In this document: positions 1 through 5,247 of the stretch, one piece after another
How positions within the stretch are numbered: the first letter of the stretch is position 1
Layout: each line of letters opens with the position of its first letter
Origin: Planctomycetaceae bacterium
GTDB taxonomy: Bacteria > Planctomycetota > Planctomycetia > Pirellulales > Thermoguttaceae
Length of the DNA: 7,626 nucleotides
NCBI GenBank assembly: GCA_009783865.1
Contig: WRCR01000179.1
Span: forward strand, 1-7,626
Direction of reading: 5' to 3'
Notes under the pieces: generated by a model
Database searches by the model: none
What the model was told of the DNA's origin: nothing
The model's input: the letters and a program-made list of their open reading frames with translations, nothing else
Position numbers and translations under genes: made by a program

Positions 1-107
1 AGGTGATTTTGACCTTACGGTCGATATTGAAATCGGGACGTTGGGATGATTTCTGGACGCTGTGTAAGAATGCCCGGTTTGCCAAAATCAACAAAATCGC
101 TGCCTAA
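1..107 (+). CDS. C-terminal end of an unidentified protein (partial, 5' end outside window)
   Basis: Reading from base 3 there is an open frame of 34 codons to the TAA at 105-107. It ends with the basic, aromatic stretch RWDDFWTLCKNARFAKIN followed by KIAA. The composition (W, F, K, R, no low-complexity runs) looks like genuine coding sequence. Competing frames stop early: one at base 4 and another at 47-49. I do not recognise the family. Its place directly upstream of ATP-grasp and GT genes suggests a surface-polysaccharide gene such as a sugar or glycosyl transferase, but that is only context. The open frame could also be chance, since only 34 codons are visible. Confidence 0.45.
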   Translation, partial: VILTLRSILKSGRWDDFWTLCKNARFAKINKIAA

Positions 108-290
108 AATCGCGGCTACACCCATAATAAGTCACGAAATAACGCAGAATACAGCTCAATACCGACAGATCCGCATCGTATCTAGTACTCTGCGGGTTCC
201 GGCTTCCGATATACAGAAAACACGATAATACCGTAATTATCATACTTTGTCAATCATCCTGCCGGAATAATCTCCAATTGTTGAACTTTA
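108..290. other. Non-coding spacer upstream of the polysaccharide operon
   Basis: This AT-rich stretch has no convincing reading frame. The one forward ORF across it (46-228) has an uncharacteristic composition and conflicts with the C-terminal fragment at 1-107. The only structure I see is a short AT-rich inverted repeat, GATAAT (224-229) and ATTATC (236-241), with a 6-nt loop. It could be an operator or chance. No terminator with a clear T-tract is visible for the upstream gene. Confidence 0.5.
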
Positions 291-318
291 TTGACAGACA
301 ATATTTTTCTTGTAGAAT
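291..318 (+). promoter_or_regulatory. Putative sigma70-type promoter of the ATP-grasp/GT operon
   Basis: A perfect -35 hexamer TTGACA (291-296) is followed after 16 bp by TAGAAT (313-318), which matches TATAAT at five of six positions. The spacer is AT-rich. Transcription would start near 325 and give a leader of roughly 55 nt before the ATG at 380. The leader contains the inverted repeat AGAGCG (328-333) / CGCTCT (348-353) with a 14-nt loop, a weak hairpin close to the RNA 5' end whose role is unknown. No second promoter of this quality is seen before the other plus-strand genes. Confidence 0.6.
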
Positions 319-379
319 ATACAGGTAAGAGCGGCGTTGAAAAGTATCGCTCTCGGATATCTCACACAGATAGAGTTCT

Positions 380-1384
380 ATGTTAAAAAGCATTATCGGT
401 ATCATTCGAAAACTTCCGCAGTTACACTCTATCGCCGGAGAGTTACATTCGGCAGCAAAAGAATTGAACAAAGAGACACGAATACATTATCTAACACTGC
501 TGCTGGATATGGGTTTGTTACGGTTGCGGCATATTTGCCCAAACGAATATAAGGATTACCGGTTTTATGATAAGAGCCGCGCCGCAAGAAATCGGTTCTT
601 AACAGAATATTGCAGGGGGAAAATGGACGTGGCGTTCAATCAAAAGTACGGTCACGAATGCAGAGCGGCTATGTCGAATAAACAAATATTCAACAAGCTT
701 TTTTCTGATTTTCTCGGACGGCAGTGGCTCTATACGCCAGATGCTTCTGACCAACAAATAGAAGAGTTTTTGTCTACACATAAACAAATTATTGTCAAAC
801 CGAGTGCTGCGGGGCGCGGTATCGGAGTGCGTAAAATTTTATATTCCGAGGTCAGCGATATAAAAGTGTTCTGCGAAGAAGCCCGAAATAATTGCTTATT
901 ACTGGAAGAGATTGTCGTACAGCATCCCGATTTAAGTTCTATCAATCCTTCTTCGGTCAATACCTTGCGTATCAATACCGTTGTGGACAGAACCGGTGTT
1001 CCTCACATTCTTCGTCCTGCTTTACGGATGGGAGTAGGAGAATCCATCACTGATAATTTTTCCGGCAATGGAATTGTCGCCGGTATTGATTTGGATACCG
1101 GAATTCTTTCAACGCCTGCAATTGGAGCCGACCTTCGTACTTATATCAAACACCCGACCAGTGGAGTCGTCATTCTCGGTTTTCAAATCCCGCATTGGGA
1201 AGCCGCCAAGGATATGGTTCACCGTGCTGCAAATTTAACCCCTCAAACCCGCTGGGTCGGCTGGGATATTGCTATCACAAGCAAAGGTCCCCTTGTGATA
1301 GAAGGAAACATTGATACCGGAAGCAGAACTATGCAAATGACAACGCAAACCGGTGTCTATCATATTATGCGGAGTTATTTATGA
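380..1384 (+). CDS. Sugar-transfer-associated ATP-grasp protein (intact copy)
   Basis: This 334-residue protein resembles the sugar-transfer-associated ATP-grasp family (ATPgrasp_ST), predicted to form amide or ester bonds with ATP during surface polysaccharide biosynthesis. No substrate can be named. An N-terminal helical part (about 1-110) has the conserved YKDYRFYDKSRAARNRF stretch. The ATP-grasp core follows, with K140 and a glycine-rich loop (KPSAAGRGIGV, 140-150), the E176-E177 pair of LLLEE, then QHPDLSSIN and the NTLRI signature (N194, R197). D225-N226-F227 lies in the central sheet; D296 (GWDIAIT) and E308-G309-N310 are the likely metal-binding residues. The likely products act in the cytoplasm, as no signal peptide or membrane span is seen. 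The ATG at 380 has only a weak AGAG four bases upstream, but in-frame alternatives would cut into the N-terminus shared with the paralog. The TGA overlaps an ATG (1381-1383) that opens a 14-codon frame. Confidence 0.88.
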   Translation: MLKSIIGIIRKLPQLHSIAGELHSAAKELNKETRIHYLTLLLDMGLLRLRHICPNEYKDYRFYDKSRAARNRFLTEYCRGKMDVAFNQKYGHECRAAMSNKQIFNKLFSDFLGRQWLYTPDASDQQIEEFLSTHKQIIVKPSAAGRGIGVRKILYSEVSDIKVFCEEARNNCLLLEEIVVQHPDLSSINPSSVNTLRINTVVDRTGVPHILRPALRMGVGESITDNFSGNGIVAGIDLDTGILSTPAIGADLRTYIKHPTSGVVILGFQIPHWEAAKDMVHRAANLTPQTRWVGWDIAITSKGPLVIEGNIDTGSRTMQMTTQTGVYHIMRSYL

Positions 1385-1425
1385 ATAATCGTTTTTGTTG
1401 TTTTGCTGACATAAAAATAGTGTAA
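1381..1425 (+). other. 14-codon mini-ORF bridging the two ATP-grasp genes
   Basis: The ATG at 1381-1383 overlaps the TGA of the first ATP-grasp gene (ATGA) and is preceded by GGAG with 6-nt spacing, the same arrangement as at the GT start. It encodes only MNNRFCCFADIKIV and ends with TAA at 1423-1425. This TAA forms part of the AAGG ribosome-binding site (1424-1427) of the next gene, whose ATG is at 1432. The peptide has no recognisable function. It may be a leftover from duplication of an ATP-grasp/GT junction, or a relay for translational coupling. Confidence 0.3.
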
Positions 1426-1431
1426 GGTATA

Positions 1432-2466
1432 ATGAAAGAATTATTAAAAAAGTTTATTCCCGGATTTTTGATGCGGAGGTGGCATTATTTCGGAAAACGA
1501 TATTTTCGTTATCACTATGAAACGGTTTCGGTCGCAGGAGTATTGAGCAAAGAGACGGGAATATCCTTCCTATTGTTATTGCTCGATATGAACTTGTCAA
1601 TCTTGCAGTTTGTTAAACCGGACGAGTATAAAAATTATCGGTTCTATGATAAGAGCCGCAACGCAAGAGCCAAGTTTTTAACAATATACCGTTTGCGAGA
1701 GATGGTATGGGCGTTCAATAGTAAAGATACGTCGTTTGCCCAAAATAAACAAATGTTCAACCGGCATTTTTCGAATTTTCTTGGTCGCCAATGGTTATAT
1801 GCTCCTGATGTATCCGACCAACAGATAGAAGGGTTTTTGCGTACACAAAAGCAAATTATCGTCAAACCGAATAATATTAGTAGCGGTACAGGTGTTCAGA
1901 AAATTTCGTATTCTGAAGTCGATAATATAAAAGCATTTTGCGAAGAAGCCCGAAAAGATTGTCTATTGCTGGAAGAGGTTGTCGAGCAGCACCCCGATTT
2001 AAGTTCCATCAATTCCGCTTCCGTCAATACGACACGTATCAACACTGTGATGGACAAGGCGGGTGTTCCTCATATCTTATGTGCTGCCCTGCGGATGGGA
2101 ACTGGGCAATCTGTTGTCGACCTGTTGTCGACAATTTTGCTACCGGCGGAATCATTGCACAAATTGATTTGGATACCGGTATTCTTTTTACACCAGCGAC
2201 AGGCAAAGACCTTCGGTCCTATATCAAACATCCGACCAGTGGAACCGTTATACCCGGCTTTCAAATCCCTCATTGGGAAGCCGCCAAGGAAAATGGTTCT
2301 TCAAGCCGCAAAGGCGGTTCCGCAAATTCGTTGGATAGCCTGGGACGTTGCTATAACAGAAAAAGGAACTCTTTTGATAGAAGGAAATATTGCTGCACCT
2401 TGTCCCATGGTCATGCAAATCGCTTCACAGACCGGTGTTTATCATATTATGCGGAGTTACCTATGA
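1432..2466 (+). CDS. Second sugar-transfer-associated ATP-grasp protein, with an internally frame-scrambled segment
   Basis: This 344-residue ORF is a tandem paralog of the preceding gene. From the NKQ motif to ALRMG the two proteins are roughly 70% identical by eye, with a less conserved N-terminus. It has the YKNYRFYDKSRNARAKF stretch, K145, a changed glycine loop (KPNNISSGTGV), LLLEE, NTTRI, and at the C-terminus D305 (AWDVAIT) and E317-G318-N319. Residues 231-287 do not match the family. An 11-bp tandem duplication (2111-2132) throws the frame off after D230, and one extra A at 2290-2293 restores it at M288. The native segment (NFATGGIIAQIDLDTG and onward to HWEAAKE) can be read in the frame one base back, and at 53 residues it matches the intact paralog in length. 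The scrambled part covers central core strands, so the protein is probably inactive or misfolded. AAGG lies 4 nt before the ATG; the stop overlaps the GT start (ATGA). Confidence 0.8.
   Translation: MKELLKKFIPGFLMRRWHYFGKRYFRYHYETVSVAGVLSKETGISFLLLLLDMNLSILQFVKPDEYKNYRFYDKSRNARAKFLTIYRLREMVWAFNSKDTSFAQNKQMFNRHFSNFLGRQWLYAPDVSDQQIEGFLRTQKQIIVKPNNISSGTGVQKISYSEVDNIKAFCEEARKDCLLLEEVVEQHPDLSSINSASVNTTRINTVMDKAGVPHILCAALRMGTGQSVVDLLSTILLPAESLHKLIWIPVFFLHQRQAKTFGPISNIRPVEPLYPAFKSLIGKPPRKMVLQAAKAVPQIRWIAWDVAITEKGTLLIEGNIAAPCPMVMQIASQTGVYHIMRSYL
2111..2132 (+). repeat. Exact 11-bp tandem duplication causing a frameshift
   Basis: The unit CTGTTGTCGAC occurs twice head to tail (2111-2121 and 2122-2132). 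Removing one copy gives TCT GTT GTC GAC AAT TTT GCT, which reads SVVDNFA and aligns with SITDNFS of the upstream paralog. The duplication is therefore derived, not ancestral. The unit ends in the palindrome GTCGAC, and the second copy sits in the 10-bp palindrome TTGTCGACAA (2125-2134). Confidence 0.9.
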
Positions 2467-3617
2467 GCGGTCAGGATGAAAATATGAAAAGGAAAGCCGT
2501 ACACGTTTGCTTTATCACTGACGGCTGGATTCGCGGACGTGCCGGAACAGAAATGCAGTTGCGTCTTCTCTTAAATCATTTAGATAGAGACAGGATACAT
2601 CCGTTTCTCGTTTTCTTAAAAAAGATTCGTGCATCCAGAGAATATGTTCCTTCGGAAGTACCGGTTCTATATCTCGATTGTCCCAATAATCTTTTTGTTT
2701 CTTTTCTAACAAAATCGTTTAAGTTTCGCAGTTTTCTTAAAGAGAACAGGATTGACTTGATTCAGGCGTATTTTCCCGACAGCACGTTTTTTGCGTCAAT
2801 TATCGGAAAACTCTGCGGCGTTCCAGTCGTCTTTGGAGCACGCCGAGACATAGGACACTGGATGCGCCCCCGAGACAAACGAGTGGCGAAATTCTTGAAC
2901 CAATTTTTCATTGATAAAATTGTTGCCAATGCTCAAGCATGCAAAGAAGCAGTGATCGAACAGGAAAACGCTAAACCGGAAAATGTTTTCGTCATACCCA
3001 ACGGTATTGAAACAGAACGATTTGATTCTATTCCAAACTGGATTTCCGAAAGCGCAAACACTCCGCTGCGTATCGGTGCCGTAGGAAATACAAAACCAGT
3101 CAAAGGAACTGACGTACTTATCGATGCGGCAAAAATTGTGCTTGAAAAATTTCCTGATGCGCAGTTTGAAATTGCCGGCGGAAATTCCGAAAGTCACAAA
3201 CCATACAACAAGCAAATCGCCGATTGCGGCATTGCCGAACATTTTCACCTGCTAGGTTCACTTGCCGATATTCCGAAGTTTTTGCAAACTCTTGACATTG
3301 CGGTACTTCCGTCCCGCGCCGAAGGACTGTCAAACGGACTCCTCGAATACATGGCTGCCGGTCGTCCTTCAATCGCAACCGATGTCGGAGGAAACGGCGA
3401 ATTGATTGAACATGAACGAAACGGTCTGCTTGTCCCGTCCGAAAATCCGCAAGCACTCGCCGATGCGATAATCAACTTAATAGAAAATCCGCAGCGTGCC
3501 GCTAAATTCGCCGCCGAAGCAAGAAATGATGTCACAGATAAATATAACGCCGCCAAAGTTGCCAATCAATTCTGCGATTTATGCGAAACCGTTCTGAAAC
3601 AAAAAGTAAAGAAATGA
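2463..3617 (+). CDS. GT4-family (GT-B fold) glycosyltransferase
   Basis: This 384-residue protein is a retaining GT-B glycosyltransferase of the GT4 type. It would move a sugar from a nucleotide-sugar donor to a growing polysaccharide or lipid-linked acceptor at the cytoplasmic face of the membrane; donor and acceptor cannot be told. The N-terminal Rossmann domain starts with AVHVCFITDGW and a G28-T29-E30 acceptor-side loop. A GVPVVFGARRD strand and the linker FVIPNGIETERFD (around 176-188) follow. The C-terminal domain has GNTKPVKGTD (208-217, phosphate-binding K214-G215) and the EX7E motif (E287 to E295, EGLSNGLLE) followed by AAGRPSIATDVGG. The ATG at 2463 overlaps the upstream TGA and has GGAG 6 nt before it. 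M8 (2484), with AGGA 7 nt before it, is an equally good start just ahead of the first beta strand. The frame is open far upstream of 2463, but that part encodes the displaced ATP-grasp segment and then out-of-frame sequence, so I exclude it. Confidence 0.92.
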   Translation: MSGQDENMKRKAVHVCFITDGWIRGRAGTEMQLRLLLNHLDRDRIHPFLVFLKKIRASREYVPSEVPVLYLDCPNNLFVSFLTKSFKFRSFLKENRIDLIQAYFPDSTFFASIIGKLCGVPVVFGARRDIGHWMRPRDKRVAKFLNQFFIDKIVANAQACKEAVIEQENAKPENVFVIPNGIETERFDSIPNWISESANTPLRIGAVGNTKPVKGTDVLIDAAKIVLEKFPDAQFEIAGGNSESHKPYNKQIADCGIAEHFHLLGSLADIPKFLQTLDIAVLPSRAEGLSNGLLEYMAAGRPSIATDVGGNGELIEHERNGLLVPSENPQALADAIINLIENPQRAAKFAAEARNDVTDKYNAAKVANQFCDLCETVLKQKVKK

Positions 3618-3733
3618 GTGTGTGTAAAAATTTGCGGCATTTTGTGTCTTCATTTGCGTACATTTACGGTCGAATTATTTTAACTGCTAAGGACGCAGGT
3701 TATGTTATACCGAATTTAACACCTGCCGAATGA
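3614..3733 (+). CDS. Possible 39-residue ORF overlapping the GT stop
   Basis: The ATG at 3614-3616 overlaps the TGA of the GT gene (ATGA), and the frame runs 39 codons to the TGA at 3731-3733. It begins MSVCKNLRHF and ends GYVIPNLTPAE. I recognise no family, signal peptide or clear membrane span. Only a weak purine stretch (AAAGAA) precedes the start. The same junction type occurs at the end of the other two operon genes, which favours it slightly. It could be a truncated relic of a further operon gene or a chance frame. Confidence 0.25.
   Translation: MSVCKNLRHFVSSFAYIYGRIILTAKDAGYVIPNLTPAE
3695..3726 (+). terminator. Weak hairpin after the GT gene, possible operon end
   Basis: GCAGGT (3695-3700) pairs with ACCTGC (3721-3726), and GTTA (3704-3707) pairs with TAAC (3717-3720). 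The left arm has a 3-nt bulge and the loop is 9 nt. No T-run follows, so it is not a standard intrinsic terminator. It lies inside the possible 39-codon ORF. The rest of the spacer from 3734 to 3827 shows an A-rich run near 3750-3757 and a GGGAGGG at 3770-3776, too far from the chosen porin start to be its ribosome-binding site. Confidence 0.3.
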
Positions 3734-3827
3734 TAATTCAAAGCGGAAATAAAAAAAGCCGATGAACGAAGGGAGGGTGTGCGTCCTCTGTACCAGTCGT
3801 TACAACTGCCATTTTATTTTCCGTCCA

Positions 3828-5126
3828 ATGAGAATCAATAGTATCATTTTCGCCGCTGCTTTTTTCTGCTTTTGCGGTTTCGCTTCGGTTAGCGCAGCCG
3901 ACTCACTGTTTTGCTCACCCTGCGATGCCGTATGTTCATCGTCATCGCACACTCCCGTTTCGATTTTCGACGGCATCAATCGAAATATGAGTAAATCCCG
4001 CATTTCCTTTTACGGCTGGCTGCAAACAGGAATCTCTGTCAATGAATACGGGCAGAAAAACCGTTATGATTCGCCTCTTGTTTCGCCTACCCATCGGCAG
4101 TTGTCGGCTTATTCCGCCAATTCGCATCTCTTAATGATGGAACAGCAATCTGACCTCAAAGTGAATCAGTTATGGTTCGGAGTGCAGCGTCAGATTGACA
4201 ATCGGCGGGAATTCGACTGGGGATTTGTGAGCGACTTGATATATGGTACAGACCCCCGCGTTACCCAATGTTTCGGCGACAAAACCTTCGACTACGACTG
4301 GGGACAAGGCGATTACTATCTCGCTTTCACAAACCTCTACGGAGAAATTAAACACAAAAACCTGACGATTCGCGTTGGAAAATTCAACTCCGAAACGAGT
4401 TACGAACCCATTGCGGCACCCCCTACTTTCTTTTATACAAGGGCGCGGGCGTTTTTCAATTCCGTACCAATTTCCGGTGTAAGAGCGGCTTATAAAGTCA
4501 GCGACCGATTGACCGTTTTGGGAAGTTGGACTACCGGCGAGTTAACTTCGTTCCAAAACAGATTCGATGACAACGGGTTTTTGTTTCAGGTACGCTTCAG
4601 TCCGACGAAATCAACTGCTCTGAATTACGGTTTCTTTGTTGAACGCTGCAACGGGTTGAACAAACAGGCGGACGCACCGAATTACGGACGTTTTTACCGC
4701 ACGCAGGATACGGTTAGTCATCATCTTGTCTACATTTGGGATATTAATTCCCGCTGGCGTTATGTGATGGAGGGTTTTGCGAATTCCAATTCGATGCATC
4801 TTATGCTGGGAGAGGATTCCGGGCATGCCAACGGTTTCAATTTGAATCTCTTTTACAAGTTCAATAAATACTGGTCGGTCGGCACACGTTATGAATTCTT
4901 TAAGGCATGCAAGACACTGTATGACCTTCCGCATTTGACGGGCGGCAGCGGCACGGAAATCAACACCGTGTCTTTTGCGGTCAACTGGCAGCCGACGTTT
5001 AGGTTGAACTTCCGCGCCGAAGTCCGGCATGATTGGACGGACTACAATAACGGATACAAACCCTTTGACGGCTGCACCGAAAGTAATCAACTGATGTTCG
5101 GTACTGCCATGACGGTGAAGTTTTAA
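3828..5126 (+). CDS. Planctomycetal beta-barrel porin (BBP2/OmpL-like), outer membrane
   Basis: This 432-residue exported protein looks like a putative outer-membrane beta-barrel porin of the type abundant in planctomycetes; it probably passes small solutes, with specificity unknown. The ATG at 3828 is chosen because it gives a clean signal peptide: MRINS, a hydrophobic core, then SVSA before ADS. The frame extends back to an ATG at 3762, but that would put 22 charged and polar residues in front of the signal. Neither start has a good ribosome-binding site. The mature protein opens with a cysteine-rich stretch (FCSPCDAVC), then a barrel of alternating strands: FYGWLQTGISVN (around 61-72), DWGFVSDLIYGTDPR (D142 in YGTD), the NLYGEI and VGKFNSETSYEPIAAPPTFF region where family porins have LPQLYAEV and GHFYTIIGYEVV-like motifs, and repeated aromatic strands up to a C-terminal phenylalanine (MTVKF), the usual barrel-assembly signal. 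It is probably a separate transcription unit from the GT operon. Confidence 0.85.
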   Translation: MRINSIIFAAAFFCFCGFASVSAADSLFCSPCDAVCSSSSHTPVSIFDGINRNMSKSRISFYGWLQTGISVNEYGQKNRYDSPLVSPTHRQLSAYSANSHLLMMEQQSDLKVNQLWFGVQRQIDNRREFDWGFVSDLIYGTDPRVTQCFGDKTFDYDWGQGDYYLAFTNLYGEIKHKNLTIRVGKFNSETSYEPIAAPPTFFYTRARAFFNSVPISGVRAAYKVSDRLTVLGSWTTGELTSFQNRFDDNGFLFQVRFSPTKSTALNYGFFVERCNGLNKQADAPNYGRFYRTQDTVSHHLVYIWDINSRWRYVMEGFANSNSMHLMLGEDSGHANGFNLNLFYKFNKYWSVGTRYEFFKACKTLYDLPHLTGGSGTEINTVSFAVNWQPTFRLNFRAEVRHDWTDYNNGYKPFDGCTESNQLMFGTAMTVKF

Positions 5127-5140
5127 CGTAGGCAAATTCC

Positions 5141-5220
5141 CGTCACCCCCGCGAAGGCGGAGGACCAAAGAATGGACGTGAACCCTTTGCGTCTAGATTC
5201 CCGTTTTCGCGGGAATGACG
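5141..5220. repeat. 80-bp palindromic MITE-like repeat between convergent genes
   Basis: The left end CGTCACCCCCGCGAAGGCGG (5141-5160) is an inverted, partly degraded copy of the right end (5193-5220), whose reverse complement begins CGTCATTCCCGCGAAAACGG. The right arm is itself a hairpin: ATTCCCG (5197-5203) pairs with CGGGAAT (5210-5216) around a 6-nt loop. From memory, this pattern resembles the dispersed GTCATTCCCGCG palindromes found in many bacterial genomes; no second copy occurs in this window. It fills most of the 121-bp gap between the porin stop (5126) and the hydrolase stop (5248), so it could terminate transcription from both sides. Confidence 0.75.
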
Positions 5221-5247
5221 AAAGATTTTAATCCTACACTAACAGAG

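Noticed and set aside
46..228. 60-codon forward ORF near the window start
   Set aside because: It overlaps the more plausible C-terminal fragment ending at 107, has no ribosome-binding site, and its S/T/I/P-rich translation looks like random sequence.
1938..2462. In-frame upstream extension of the GT to give a 559-residue protein
   Set aside because: This stretch encodes first out-of-frame sequence, then the displaced ATP-grasp segment, then again out-of-frame sequence. The GT fold begins just after 2463, which has its own ribosome-binding site.
2796..3456. Two long minus-strand ORFs antisense to the GT
   Set aside because: They lie over conserved GT4 motifs including EX7E and show no recognisable protein features.
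3762..3827. Earlier ATG for the porin
   Set aside because: It would place 22 polar and charged residues ahead of an otherwise clean signal peptide and has no ribosome-binding site of its own.
4611..5168. 185-codon minus-strand ORF antisense to the porin
   Set aside because: The plus strand encodes a well-matched porin across the same bases, and the antisense product shows no domain. It also runs into the palindromic repeat.
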